Shown here piece after piece: positions 21,371-32,185 of a stretch of DNA of 64,000 bases. How positions within the stretch are numbered: the first letter of the stretch is position 1; each line of letters opens with the position of its first letter. This DNA comes from Ctena decussata (taxonomy: Eukaryota > Mollusca > Bivalvia > Lucinida > Lucinidae). The stretch spans positions 5,114,501-5,178,500 of the forward strand of contig OZ022502.1 in the NCBI GenBank assembly GCA_963989385.1, written 5' to 3'. The position numbers were made by a program, and so were the translations under genes. The notes under the pieces were generated by a model. It searched no databases, was not told the DNA's origin, and saw only the letters and a program-made list of their open reading frames with translations.

Positions 21371-23218
21371 TGCAAGGCACCTCAGGGTAGGGGTGACCAA
21401 GCTTGAAGTTATTCTCGGATATAAGATCAAAATAAAGCAAGAAAGTTCATTTACACACAGTCATTTATTCATTTAAGCCTATTTATACGTGAATTTTTGT
21501 ATTTAGTAAATACAGTGCAGAATGAGATCATTCATACTAAGCATTCATATCCTTTAACATTAGGGGTGTGGGTGTGTAGCTGGGTCTGCATTGGCGTCTT
21601 ATTGAAGTTCCCCACTAAGGTCTGGCATCTATAAGTCCTAAGAGTCCAAACATTGTAGAACACTCTGAAAACTCTAAAGTTCATAGAATAACTCATAAGG
21701 TACACCCCAGCTACACCACCGCACTTCATATATAACACAATAACATGGCTGATCTAATGACATGGTACTCCAGCTCTGCGTACAATTTCATCCGCGAATA
21801 ACTTCGGTAAGTAGTCGCACTTATCGCGAAATACGGTAAATGACACACTAGACTAATTCATCTTCGGCATCGGGTATGTGGTGGGATCCATTCGTGCAAG
21901 TGAGCAAGTAAAACAACTTCAAAGATATAAAGCGGCTGTATATAGGCCAGAAAGTAGCAAACTGTAGGATGGTATAAGTTAAAATCTTCAACAGCAAGGT
22001 GTAGAGTCAGTGAAAATGTTTAACTTTATGCTTGTAGAACTAGAGTAGGCAAAATGTAAACAAAGTGACTGTTTCTCATCTCGTACAGTAAAATAAAGCA
22101 ATAAGAGTCTAAACAGCAGTTATGCAGACTCTTAGTTTGATACAAGAAACATAACTCGACTGCCATGCTCTGTACCTTAAGGGTAATGCGATTATCCCTC
22201 TTTAAAGTTGTTTTAGAATTTAAATTTGGCGGGTCTCAAACTTGAGAATGGATAGCGAATCAGCGCTGCTCACTTTCTTATATAGTATCTGGGATAGTAC
22301 CATGTGACTAGATCAGCCAATCGGATCACAAGAATTACGTACTATTTTTGGGCACCTAGGGAAACAATCGTTTCCTATATAAAAACAGTGCAGTCCGATA
22401 ACAAATGATGGAAGTCCTTTTGTTCCTTGGTAATTATGGAGTTCGAAATAGTAAACATTACTGCTTCGGACCTCGTAATTACTAAAAGGACCTCCATCAA
22501 ACGCTAATGTCATCAGCGTAGGAATTTTAGTCAGCAGATCGCAAATCTAGTTGCGCTTCGCAAATAGCTACGAAAATAACATTAAAAAGTTGATTTTAAG
22601 AAGTCCCTCTTGAAATTAAGGCAGTCCTTTGCTTTAAACTTACATCTAGAATATAATACTACAAGGGTTCTACCTTCAATGAGCGTAAATATTGAACAAG
22701 AACAGGTTTTAAGGTCAGGGACGCTGGCTACAGGGTCAAGGTAAATCGGCTTAAGTTTACTTCCGCAATGATTCAAACTGCTTTAAATGTGGCTAAAACT
22801 GGATAAATATCACAATAAATGGACTTTGCAGCAATATCTACAGAACAGTCTCAAATTCTACGATATCTTATGTGTAAGAGACTTCATTCTGCTATGCAAT
22901 AGAACAATTGTAAAGCTTAAAAACTTGATGTAAAGTGAGTCAATAACATGACATTCTCACATGTTTCAACAGTCAGCTGTAGCGATCGGAACTTCAGGAG
23001 AATGTTAGTAAGTAACTATTGAATCATCTAAGTTCACAAGTGTTTAGAATTATTAAGGTTAGCTCTGTTCATCAGTAACTGGAGTAAGTATTAACATCTC
23101 GAAGGGTAACATCGTCTTTTCAGTCGTAGCTCTCCAATGTTCACCGGTGGGTGGGGTACGTCAGTAGGAATAATGTAAATAGAATTGTGTTGAGGATTGT
23201 CACTGGGTGACTCTTACA
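21371..23218 (-). repeat. 3' LTR
   Basis: 1848 bp, TG...CA ends in element orientation. A minus-strand AATAAA at 21464-21469 could serve polyadenylation and a TATA-like CTATATAAG lies at 22285-22277. Confidence 0.95.
21464..21469 (-). terminator. Candidate poly(A) signal in the 3' LTR
   Basis: AATAAA on the minus strand, 93 bases before the LTR end. Because the element and host gene share orientation, it could also truncate host transcripts. Confidence 0.4.
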
Positions 23219-23232
23219 TTCTCCCCACCTTC
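23219..23232 (-). other. Polypurine tract
   Basis: GAAGGTGGGGAGAA in element orientation, directly next to the 3' LTR; expected primer for plus-strand DNA synthesis. Confidence 0.8.
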
Positions 23233-24564
23233 AAGAACGAATATTCTCCTGAATATTTCTTGTGCCTTATCTTCACAGAATAGTTAAAGTGCTGACTTTA
23301 TTATTTCACTGAGGATATATTATGATTACTTTTTAGGGGACTGTAGTGCAAACAATCCAAGAACTGGCTTTAATGCGTCATGAAAGCACCCTTAAGTTAG
23401 CGTTGTTTATGCCTTCATGTAGCCTTAATGCCACATCGAGGATTGCTACACACAGTCATGATACATTTAGCCTTTAGAGCCTTTGGATTTAACTTCTTTC
23501 TTTTAGAGTTATATGCACCTTGCATGAGCACAAAATTATTTACTTATTTATGAACTGTAATGGAAGCAATCCCATTGCTTTAATACCTCACGAAGTACCC
23601 TTAAATTAACGTTTATCATACTTTGTGTGGCCTTAATGCCATTTCAAGGATTGCCACAATACAGTGTGATTATTGAACACATAGAGCCTTTAATACTTTG
23701 AGCAACTTATCACATTTGAGGCTCTTTAAACTTAACACTGACACTCTTGATTAATTCTCTGCATTTGAGAAGCATATTTTTAGATATGAACCATTTGTTT
23801 TCACTTCAATGCGGAACTGTCCCACATACAGACTGAGGTACGGTAATAATGTACCACCAATGCATCTCCCTTCAAATAGCGCTTATGATGCATTGATGCG
23901 ACCTTATAACCCGCCACAGCTTGATGCAAGACAGTTCACCACAATTACTCTGCTTTTATATTGACACTTTTTAAAACTTTTCTACTTCCATCTGGTCGTC
24001 AAACACGAATGACAAGTTGAATATTGCAACAATCAGTAGGTTTCATCAAAAGAGGCTGAACAGCATGTCCAACCATAACACAAATCTGTTGGCATCTCGA
24101 CTGTATTCTGTTTCTGGATCGGAGTCAGAAAAGGTTTGATGTAGAGGTGTAGCTGGATATCTGTGGACGTTGGACAGACGACAGAATACAGGACATGTCA
24201 TCTGGAATTCGGAATATGTGTTGAAGCTGGTCAGATGACAGACTACAAGACATGTCATCTGGAATTCGGAATATGTGTTGAAGCTGGTCAGATGACAGAC
24301 TACAAGACATGTCATCTGGACATCTCGGGACGTTGGACAGATGACAGACTACAAGACGTATCATCTGGACATCTCTGGACGTTGGATAGATGACAGACTA
24401 CAAGACGTATCATCTGGACGTCTCTGGACGTTGGATAGATGACAGACTACAAGACGTATCATCTGGACGTCTCTGGACCAAAATTAAGCATCTCAGGAGT
24501 AAACATTTTCAGAAAACATTAACAAGAGTGAGCTACAAGCCCACATAATGCACTATAGTTGACT
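23233..24564 (-). other. Long untranslated region between ORF3 and 3' LTR
   Basis: 1.3 kb without convincing ORFs. Near 23330-23660 a loosely repeated block (CTGTAATGGAAGCAATCC-like, then CACGAAGTACCCTTAA) occurs twice, about 240 bases apart. The part next to ORF3 carries the minisatellite described separately. Confidence 0.6.
24193..24480. repeat. Minisatellite in the retroelement, 57- and 49-bp units
   Basis: ACAGACTACAAGAC followed by ATCTGGA recurs at 24244, 24301, 24350, 24399 and 24448, giving one 57-bp and three 49-bp spacings. CATCTGG and CAGATG words make each unit partly self-complementary. Confidence 0.85.
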
Positions 24565-26460
24565 TCAGATTCTTAGTTTGATTCCTTTTCTTTCTATTTC
24601 TTGTAGGATAACAGAAGGTGACACTGAAGGTAGTGAATTTGACTTTGCTGTTTCCATCATTTGCATAAAATCTTCGCTGGCAGTGACTGGTCTAAATTTG
24701 TTACTGTAAATATCTGTAAGGCATTTGTAGTTAAAGTATCTTGCTGTCTGTAAGTTGGAACTAAGTGGAGGATTCCGGGAACCAGGAAGTGCTAAGAAGT
24801 TATATGTGTCCAGAATGTCGCCACGCTCCAGTTCAACTACCCCGTCCTTGAAAGCTAAGGCTGTGGCAACCATCTCCCACATTAACAATTTCGTGTCTCC
24901 AGAAAATGTTGCCCATCTCCTTGGAGGCCAGCGAGGCACAGGTGATGCCGATGGTAAGACAATCTCCTCTTCGGCGGTCCAGTTTCGCCTTGCTGGAGGC
25001 AGAAGGGGCATACAGCCATATCTCAGCAATGTTTCGGCCCTGGTTGAGAGATCTGTTGGGACAAGTATGGTCGTCAGCTGGGTTTTGGGTGTTGGGTGAT
25101 AGACGGACTCCTGAGCATTTGGTTCATAGGGGTTCCACTTGGATTTCTTGTTGTCACCGGCAGGTGTCATAGGAGGTGCAGCAGCCAAGCTCGAATGGCA
25201 TAATCTTTCTGCCAAGAATGGTGATATGCCTTGTTCAGCTAAAATCTCATCTGCTCCTGTTGTTACAGACGGACCGTTTTGAACAGGAGAAACTGTGCCA
25301 TCAAATGAAGCCTTTATAGGCAGAGATGAGGCTGTTGTTACTGGAGCTGTCAAAACAGGAGAAACTGGGTTTGAAAAGTAAGACTCCAGAGGCTGAGATG
25401 CTGCTGTTGCTGGTGAGGCTGTCATAACAGGAGAAACTTTGGTTGTAAGGAGAGTATCCAGAGGCTGAGATGCTGCTGTTGCTGGTGAGGCTGTCATAAC
25501 AGGAGAAACTTTGGTTGTAAGGAGAGTATCCAGAGGCTGAGATGCTGCTGTTGCTGGTGAGGCTGTCATAACAGGAGAAACTTTGGTTGTAAGGAGAGTA
25601 TCCAGAGGCTGAGATGTAACTTTTTGCTTTTTAGCTGGAGGTGGCAGTTTGGCTGTGTCCTGGTCATTGTCCTCTGTGAGCTTCAACTTTTTGGCAGGAG
25701 CTGGACCATATTTACTATGCAGAGTCTTGGAGACAGACAGGATGGATCGCTCATCTAGTCCAAGAAGAAGTGAGATTTGATCTCTAAACATAATGAAGTC
25801 AGTACCCCGGAGCTTGCTATCAAAGGTTTTGGGCACTTCACCATGAAACTGTCGTATCCTCTGTAGTTTTCGAAGGAGACTTTCTTTCAATCTGGGACTA
25901 TCTAGCACACTGGTGGCGAGTTCTGACTGGTACCAGGTAACATTTGTTTTGCCCTCTTCATAAGTCAAGGCACACATGTTTCCACCTAAGTTGATAGCAT
26001 GAATTTGCATTTTGCCGTCGTCATCAAAGAAGTCAAGACTGGGGCTAGGGGATGGAGACAGTAGTGGTACAGCTCCCCAACCTTCCTTCCACTGGGCCAA
26101 ACTTCTGGATCCTCGGTCTCCAAGTTTTCCTACCCAGTTTTCCACTGCTTGCCGGACGAACTTTGCATCAGGACTATTCCACTTGGTAGGGTTGATGATC
26201 CTTAAGTAGTCCTTAGGATTCACGGCCAGCCAAAAACAGTTTGGCTCCCCAAAACAATCTGCGGGGGCTTCTCTACGCACAGTTTTATGGTTGGACTTCA
26301 CATGTTGTTTCAAGTCTACGGCTTTACGGAATGTTAGCTCTTTATTAGGACACCAAGGACAGATAATTCTCAACTTATCATGGATCGAAATCAGATGATG
26401 TTTAAGGTCTGCCTTTCTGTCCTCCATTCTGTTACACAACCAGCAAATGTGTTGACTCAT
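24565..26460 (-). CDS. ORF3 of the retroelement: zinc-finger, NLS- and repeat-containing protein
   Basis: 631 residues from ATG at 26460 with normal sense orientation between pol and the 3' LTR, where env sits in retrovirus-like elements. No signal peptide, transmembrane anchor or furin-like site is visible, so it is not an envelope. The N-terminus has two C2H2-type fingers: C-x2-C-x12-H-x4-H from residue 6 and C-x2-C-x15-H-x4-H from about residue 34. Basic PAKKLKL and PPAKKQKV near residues 255-282 look like nuclear localisation signals. Three near-identical 24-residue repeats (SQPLDTLLTTKVSPVM...) plus a degenerate fourth follow at about 285-381. The C-terminal 190 residues are acidic/basic mixed and unfamiliar. 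Role unknown; nuclear or nucleic-acid binding is an inference. Confidence 0.85.
   Translation of the reverse strand: MSQHICWLCNRMEDRKADLKHHLISIHDKLRIICPWCPNKELTFRKAVDLKQHVKSNHKTVRREAPADCFGEPNCFWLAVNPKDYLRIINPTKWNSPDAKFVRQAVENWVGKLGDRGSRSLAQWKEGWGAVPLLSPSPSPSLDFFDDDGKMQIHAINLGGNMCALTYEEGKTNVTWYQSELATSVLDSPRLKESLLRKLQRIRQFHGEVPKTFDSKLRGTDFIMFRDQISLLLGLDERSILSVSKTLHSKYGPAPAKKLKLTEDNDQDTAKLPPPAKKQKVTSQPLDTLLTTKVSPVMTASPATAASQPLDTLLTTKVSPVMTASPATAASQPLDTLLTTKVSPVMTASPATAASQPLESYFSNPVSPVLTAPVTTASSLPIKASFDGTVSPVQNGPSVTTGADEILAEQGISPFLAERLCHSSLAAAPPMTPAGDNKKSKWNPYEPNAQESVYHPTPKTQLTTILVPTDLSTRAETLLRYGCMPLLPPARRNWTAEEEIVLPSASPVPRWPPRRWATFSGDTKLLMWEMVATALAFKDGVVELERGDILDTYNFLALPGSRNPPLSSNLQTARYFNYKCLTDIYSNKFRPVTASEDFMQMMETAKSNSLPSVSPSVILQEIERKGIKLRI
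25319..25612 (-). repeat. 72-bp coding tandem repeat in ORF3
   Basis: GGCTGAGATG on the plus strand recurs at 25391, 25463, 25535 and 25607, exactly 72 bases apart. The three full units are almost identical, pointing to recent expansion; a diverged fourth lies at 25319-25390. Unit length keeps the frame. Confidence 0.93.
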
Positions 26461-26951
26461 CTGAAACGATATGGTTGGGAACGGCTTGCTTAGATATGGT
26501 GGACAAAGGAAAGCACGAATGGTTCCCAGCCAGCCAAAACTTAACCGCGGTAAGTAAGAAGGTTTATATTTCTCGTGTTACGATTGTCGCGCTGCAGTAC
26601 CATGTCATTTTACATTGTATAGGGATGTAAAATAAAACATATCACAGGTTCTAGGGTGTTGTTGTTGTCTTCTAAAAACAGTAGGGAAGTGATAACTCTC
26701 TGCCCGCTTCTCTGGACTGACACATAAAGGTTGAGTAAACTCAAAAAGTTACCCAGTCTAGCCCCCGGATCCAGTCATCTCACTTCCCCCCTATCTCCAT
26801 CTTGGGAAACAGAAGAGAAATGATAACTCTCCGCCCGCTTCTCTGGAGTAACATATAGGGTATCTTGAGTGGCCAGCTCAAGAACCAGGTAAACAGATGA
26901 TGCAGCTGCTCATCACTGTGATTATGTGTAAAAATAATCTTGTCAGCCAGT
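26461..26951 (-). other. Spacer between pol and ORF3 with an internal duplication
   Basis: A block containing TGATAACTCTC.GCCCGCTTCTCTGGA and GTCTAGCCCCC.GATCCAGTC appears twice (about 26690-26790 and 26818-26970). It may carry a splice acceptor or other signal for ORF3 expression; none is proven. Confidence 0.5.
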
Positions 26952-29900
26952 CTAGCCCCCAGATCCAGTCCTCCCACTTCCCTCTGTCCCTAGCGTCATC
27001 TTCCTCTTCATCTTCACAACCCACTGTGGTATGTTTCTTCCACGGTACGGCAAAAGGCGATCAAGGTGGTAAGCTTTGACATGCTGACTCGGGGATTTCC
27101 TGACAAGATAGATGAGGTCATCGAGCTTTCTAGTGACAAGGTAGGGACCCTTCCACTTATTCATCAACTTGTGGCAAACTCCAATCTTTCGGGATGGTTC
27201 ATGGAGCCACACAAGCTGGCCAGCTTCCAAATGTCTCATCTGAGCCCTTCTGCTGTGAGTATCATAATATCGCTTCTGGTAGATGGCTGCTTTTCTGAGA
27301 TTAGCACTTGCAATTTCATGGACCTTCAACATGTTTGTCTGAAGCTTTGAAAGGTAGTCATCAACATCAGTGCTATCATCGTCATCCAAGGTAGGTTTAC
27401 CAATCACAGCTTGCATTGGAAGTATGACTTCTCTTCCCAAGGTCATCATGTTAGGTGTCTTTCCTGTACTAGAATTCACGGATGCACGGTAAGCCATCAT
27501 AACTTGCTGGAGATATTCATCCCATCGTGCTTGGTCATCTTGGCAATACATGGACAACATGTTAACCAAAGTTTTGTTGAACCGCTCCACAGAACCATTA
27601 GCTTGGGGTCTTAGACTAGTTGTTCGGGTCTTCTCAATCTGCAGGTAAGTGCACATCTCTTGGAAGATTCTGGCTTCAAAATTACGTCCTTGATCGGAAT
27701 GGACTTGTAAGGGCGTACCGAAACGGCTAACGAAAACATCGATAAAGGCCTTAGTAACGGTAAGTGCCTCTTGGTCGGGTAAGGGGACTGCTTCTGTCCA
27801 CTTTGTGAAAATATCAGTCATAACAAGTATGTACTTGTTTCTTTGGTGGGTAATGGGCAGGGGTCCAAGAATATCTAGGCATATTTTCTCCATAGGAGCC
27901 CCACTCAGGATATGACCCATGGGTGCCTTATTCTGCTTAGGAGAGGGTTTTCTGGCAGCACAGGAATCACAAAGCCTGCAAAACTCAGTAACATCTAATT
28001 TCATTCCAGGCCAGTAGAAACCTGTTTTTATGCGTTCCATAGTACGCTTGGCATCCAGATGTGCTGCTGATGGAATGCAATGATGCATTTTCATGACCTC
28101 TGTGCGCTTACATTTTGGGACAATAAGTTGGAGGATATCTGGCATAGAGTCTTCAGATGACCATCTCCGGTACAAAATGGTAGCATGTACTTGGAGCCTA
28201 TCCCAGTTTCTCCACAGGGTTTTAACGAAGGAAGATCTGTCTGATATAGTTGACCATGCTGGCCTGGGTTTGTTCTCTTCTAGGAGAATTAAAATTGGAC
28301 CAATCTCAGCATCGTTTATCTGGCTTTGTCTGATGTCAGATTGATTCCAGCCATCAAGTAGGACAGGTCCTGTGATGAATGCCTCAGTGTCTTGCTGTCT
28401 TGTGACTGCATAAGTCTGTGCACACTTGAGTTCACCGTTGTCCTTAACAGGCATCGATTTCTCCATCTCAACATCAGAGTCATCAGTGTCAGCGCTAGAG
28501 CTTTCCTGTTGGCGTTTACAGGCTTTGCATGGCATCCGAGAAAGGGCGTCTGCATTAACATGCCTTTTGCCAGGCCTATGAACAACGGTGATATCATACG
28601 TGTCCAGCTCTTGAAGCCATCTTGCGACTTGACCTGTTGGCCTTTTCAAACTTCGCATCCAGCTAACAGCAGCATTGTCCGTACGCAGAAGAACATTCTG
28701 TCCATAGAGGTAAGTATGGAAGTTTTTCAGGGCCACTATCACTGCTAAAAGCTCTTTCCTAGTGACACAGTAAACCCGTTCATGCGAGTTCATTGCCTTG
28801 CTCATGTATGCAATCACACATTCTCGACCTTCTTGGACTTGAGAGAGAATTGCGCCAACTGAATGTTCGCTGGCATCTGTATCCAGTACAAACTGCTGAC
28901 CAAGGATCGGATATGCAAGGACAGGGGCTGTAGTTAGGGCTTCCTTTAGGGCTGTGAAGGATTCTTGACAGTCATCAGACCATGCAAACTTGTTTCCCTT
29001 CTCACATAGTTTATGCAAGGGTCTTGCAATCCTTGCAAAATCCTGAACGAAGCGGCGGTAGTATGAACAGAGGCCTAAGAAACTTCTGACCTGCTTGGCA
29101 CTTTTTGGGATGGGCCAGTTTTTGACAGCTTGAATCTTATCGTAGTCTGTGCTGATACCTTTTTCAGATACGATGTGACCCAAGAACTTCACTTGGCGTT
29201 GGAACAGGATGCATTTGGATGGCTTTAGCTTTAAATTGGCTTCGGAAAGTCTTTGGAAGACGAGTTCTAGTCGCGCAATACTGTCTTCGAATGTGGCACT
29301 GGGCACAATGACGTCATCCATGTAAATGAGACAGACTTCCCATTGAAGGCCCCTCATGACGTCTTCCATGAGCCTTTCAAATGTAGAGGGCGCATTGGCT
29401 AATCCAAACGGCATAACTGTGAACTGGTACAGGCCAAGACTTGTTGCAAATGCTGTTTTCTCCTTGTCACCAGGGTCTAGCCCAATCTGCCAAAACCCTG
29501 AGTTAAGATCAAGACAGTTGAACCACTTAGACCCGGAAAGAGAATCCAGACATTCATCTACTCTTGGGATTGGATAGGCATCTTTAACAGTAAGGTCATT
29601 GACGCGACGGTAATCAACGCAAAACCTTGTAGAACCATCCTTCTTTGTGACCAAGACTATGGGTGAGGACCAAGCACTATTAGAGGGTTCTATGACGTTG
29701 CGTTCCAGCATCTTCAAGACCTCCTGCTTTTCGATGTCTCTCTTCCCTATTGGCTGTCTTCTAGGTGGCTGACGGCACGGAGCTGCAACACCAGTGTTTA
29801 TCTTGTGTTGGACTCTATCTGTGCGGCCAAGATCTTCTGAGGACTGGGCAAAAACATGCTGGTATCTGTTTAGCAAATCAGCCAAGACTTCCTGCTCTGC

Positions 29901-30725
29901 ACTACTAAGGTGAACACTACTTCTCTCCCACAGATCTTGTAGATGCTCAGGTAAGACCTTAGAAGGCGGCTGGTCTGTCAAGTCTTTGGTAGCTGTTGCA
30001 ACGTTCACGCTTTCTGCATACTCTTTATCGTAAAAGGACTCACAAGTGCCCACTGGTGTACCAGAGTATATTGTTTCATCTGCATCGCCCACGTTTATCA
30101 TCTGGACAGTAGCTAGCATAACTGATGTGTCAACTATGCCATCAACTAGGGATACACATTTGCTTTTAAGCAAGGAACTGGATGGTGTAACATAGCCTGA
30201 ATCCGAGAGTTTATCTGCTTTTGGAATGCTGACTTGAACGTGCTGGCATGACCAAGGAGGGATTGTGACTGTGTCCTGGAGAACAACATGGCTAACTGCT
30301 TCTGCTTCTCCACCCACCCAGCAAGGTATGGTGTTCACACTAGTCTCTATCAGCATTCGCTTGTAATCAATTCGACTGGCAAATCTTAGCATAAAGTCTT
30401 GTCCTAAAATGCCGTCTGGGAGTATGCTGCAAATTATGGCTGTCTGGAAGAAACAGACACCACCAAGCTCTAGTGGTATATCTGCTATTCCCATCACTTC
30501 AATATCACCACCATTAGCACCTCGTACTTTGTCTTTCATTGGCACCAGCTTGGGGCGCTTCTCTTCTTGGATGGACTGGAATAATTTTGTTGAAACTAAA
30601 GTTGCTGTAGACCCACTGTCAACCAGAAAGGCAGCATGACTATCAAGAATGTTGCAATCAACATAGAAACCGTTGTCCCATCTGGTGGAGGTGGAGTCAC
30701 CTAAGTGTCCTATCCATGCAGCCAA
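26952..30725 (-). CDS. pol: Retroelement Pol: protease, reverse transcriptase, RNase H, integrase
   Basis: 1257 residues counted from 30725, which is a TTG codon and not a real start; the frame is open back to about 30824, overlapping gag by about 55 bases in the -1 frame, so expression as Gag-Pol by frameshift is expected. Domains: aspartic protease with DSG at 36-38 (FLVDSGSTATLV); RT at about 335-510 with YMDD at 468-471; RNase H with D615/D617 and E658; integrase with HHCC zinc site (H881/882, H889, C917, C920) and D950, D1011, E1047. No clear chromodomain at the C-terminus. No internal stops. Ty3-type order (RT before integrase) is clear. Confidence 0.96.
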   Translation of the reverse strand: MAAWIGHLGDSTSTRWDNGFYVDCNILDSHAAFLVDSGSTATLVSTKLFQSIQEEKRPKLVPMKDKVRGANGGDIEVMGIADIPLELGGVCFFQTAIICSILPDGILGQDFMLRFASRIDYKRMLIETSVNTIPCWVGGEAEAVSHVVLQDTVTIPPWSCQHVQVSIPKADKLSDSGYVTPSSSLLKSKCVSLVDGIVDTSVMLATVQMINVGDADETIYSGTPVGTCESFYDKEYAESVNVATATKDLTDQPPSKVLPEHLQDLWERSSVHLSSAEQEVLADLLNRYQHVFAQSSEDLGRTDRVQHKINTGVAAPCRQPPRRQPIGKRDIEKQEVLKMLERNVIEPSNSAWSSPIVLVTKKDGSTRFCVDYRRVNDLTVKDAYPIPRVDECLDSLSGSKWFNCLDLNSGFWQIGLDPGDKEKTAFATSLGLYQFTVMPFGLANAPSTFERLMEDVMRGLQWEVCLIYMDDVIVPSATFEDSIARLELVFQRLSEANLKLKPSKCILFQRQVKFLGHIVSEKGISTDYDKIQAVKNWPIPKSAKQVRSFLGLCSYYRRFVQDFARIARPLHKLCEKGNKFAWSDDCQESFTALKEALTTAPVLAYPILGQQFVLDTDASEHSVGAILSQVQEGRECVIAYMSKAMNSHERVYCVTRKELLAVIVALKNFHTYLYGQNVLLRTDNAAVSWMRSLKRPTGQVARWLQELDTYDITVVHRPGKRHVNADALSRMPCKACKRQQESSSADTDDSDVEMEKSMPVKDNGELKCAQTYAVTRQQDTEAFITGPVLLDGWNQSDIRQSQINDAEIGPILILLEENKPRPAWSTISDRSSFVKTLWRNWDRLQVHATILYRRWSSEDSMPDILQLIVPKCKRTEVMKMHHCIPSAAHLDAKRTMERIKTGFYWPGMKLDVTEFCRLCDSCAARKPSPKQNKAPMGHILSGAPMEKICLDILGPLPITHQRNKYILVMTDIFTKWTEAVPLPDQEALTVTKAFIDVFVSRFGTPLQVHSDQGRNFEARIFQEMCTYLQIEKTRTTSLRPQANGSVERFNKTLVNMLSMYCQDDQARWDEYLQQVMMAYRASVNSSTGKTPNMMTLGREVILPMQAVIGKPTLDDDDSTDVDDYLSKLQTNMLKVHEIASANLRKAAIYQKRYYDTHSRRAQMRHLEAGQLVWLHEPSRKIGVCHKLMNKWKGPYLVTRKLDDLIYLVRKSPSQHVKAYHLDRLLPYRGRNIPQWVVKMKRKMTLGTEGSGRTGSGG

Positions 30726-30769
30726 GTCAGCATCTATGTTAGGCCATATCTTACCCGTCGACTCCTGGC

Positions 30770-32011
30770 CTACAAAGCAGACGGATTCTCGTTTTCCGAC
30801 GTTTTGTTGTTTGTAGTTTGCACCTCAGACTGGCATCTCTGATAGATTGGACAGTCTTTAATGTAATGGTCTGTGGATTGGCAAATAAAACATGAACCAC
30901 GACGATAGTAGGGCTTAGGGTCATAGTTTCTTTTAACTGTAGTGGAAGGGGTACCTTCAAGTTTATCCAGGCGATCAAGTACCTGTTTAAGAAGAAGTTC
31001 GGTGGCGTTAGGAGTCTGGGACCTGTCATTAGGTTTGGGCCTGTTGTTATTACGGTTTGGGTGGGGCCTGGCACTGGAGGGACCTGCTTCAGAAACGTTA
31101 TTAACTGCACGAACATTGCTCTTCTTCTTCTCATTGCCTTCCCCTAAAATGGATTCATAGCGCTCAACCACTTGCACTGCAGACTCTACAGTCCTGCAGT
31201 CACGATCAATGCATCGGCATTTCATCTCTAAAGTTATACCTTTGTAGAATTGGTGTAAGGCAAGGGACTCCTGTGCATCCGTCCCTAAATCAGGATATGC
31301 TCTTTGGGCTAAAAGTCTCAGGTCATCTCCAAGGGAAGCAATCGCCTCTCCAGGCTTGCGCTTTCTAGTCTCAAACTTAGTAAGGTAGCGACTCTGCTGA
31401 CGGACACTACCGAAGCGCTCACTTAACTTCTGGACAAGTCTGTAGTATAAGCTACGGTCTAGTGGACTTAATCCTAAGTAGAACGCTCTGGCTTGACCCT
31501 TTAGGCAGGCAGACAAAGTTAAGGCTTTGTCCATCTCAGTCCAACGACCAAGGTCAGCACAATTTTGGAAGTGAGAAATGTACTGATCCCAGTCTTCATC
31601 ACCTGTATAAAACTCTGGTTTCACTTGCAAACGGTGCCGACCTGTAATTGGTCTAATTACTGGCTCTTCATGCCTCTGTGGGCTGCGGAATGCTCGTGGG
31701 GAGTTACGGCCATAAGGGCTTGGAGAAGGACGCCTAAAGTGCTCACTAGCACTGGACATACTACGGCCTAGCCTACCATTACCATGGGGAACAGGACTTC
31801 CACGGGGACTCAGGATACTATGACTGTCATGTGAACGACGTCTATGCATGTCTTCATGATGTATTATAGGTTGGGAAACTGGGAGAGGATTCTCAAGACG
31901 TAAATCACCCCTATCAGCATCAACTGGACTACTATCCCTGAAGACGTCCCCTTGGCCCTCCTGGCCCTGCATGTTGAACTGAATTTCCGTATCGCTATCG
32001 CTATCTGCCAT
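30770..32011 (-). CDS. gag: Retroelement Gag
   Basis: 413 residues from ATG at 32011. A capsid-like helical segment at about residues 130-290 (FYTGDEDWDQYISHF, GQARAFYLGL) is typical of the retrotransposon Gag family. One CCHC zinc knuckle (C-x2-C-x4-H-x4-C) lies at 374-387. Stop TAG at 30772-30770; pol continues in the -1 frame across it. No canonical X-XXY-YYZ slippery heptamer is evident in the short overlap. Confidence 0.95.
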   Translation of the reverse strand: MADSDSDTEIQFNMQGQEGQGDVFRDSSPVDADRGDLRLENPLPVSQPIIHHEDMHRRRSHDSHSILSPRGSPVPHGNGRLGRSMSSASEHFRRPSPSPYGRNSPRAFRSPQRHEEPVIRPITGRHRLQVKPEFYTGDEDWDQYISHFQNCADLGRWTEMDKALTLSACLKGQARAFYLGLSPLDRSLYYRLVQKLSERFGSVRQQSRYLTKFETRKRKPGEAIASLGDDLRLLAQRAYPDLGTDAQESLALHQFYKGITLEMKCRCIDRDCRTVESAVQVVERYESILGEGNEKKKSNVRAVNNVSEAGPSSARPHPNRNNNRPKPNDRSQTPNATELLLKQVLDRLDKLEGTPSTTVKRNYDPKPYYRRGSCFICQSTDHYIKDCPIYQRCQSEVQTTNNKTSENENPSAL

Positions 32012-32185
32012 CTTAAAGCCTTAAAAGAAAATTGAGTCTCTTCACTTGGGAGTATATAGTTTATTAACACTCATAATAAAATAAGAGTTCATAATTTATT
32101 GATGTTATCATTTTAACCACCACATACAATTCTTCTCCATGTCTTCTTGCGTTGATTCGTATCACTGGATGTCAAATTAGTAGAC

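Noticed and set aside
24046..24364. Repetitive minus-strand ORFs (CLVVCHLTSFNTYSEF repeats)
   Set aside because: They are translations of the 57/49-bp minisatellite in the retroelement 3' region, with no sign of coding constraint.
24565..26460. env gene of an endogenous retrovirus
   Set aside because: Position fits, but there is no signal peptide, membrane anchor or cleavage site; the sequence is a soluble, zinc-finger, NLS-bearing protein.
26952..30725. Start codon at 30725 for pol
   Set aside because: The codon is TTG and the frame continues upstream to about 30824; Pol is expected to be made as a Gag-Pol fusion.
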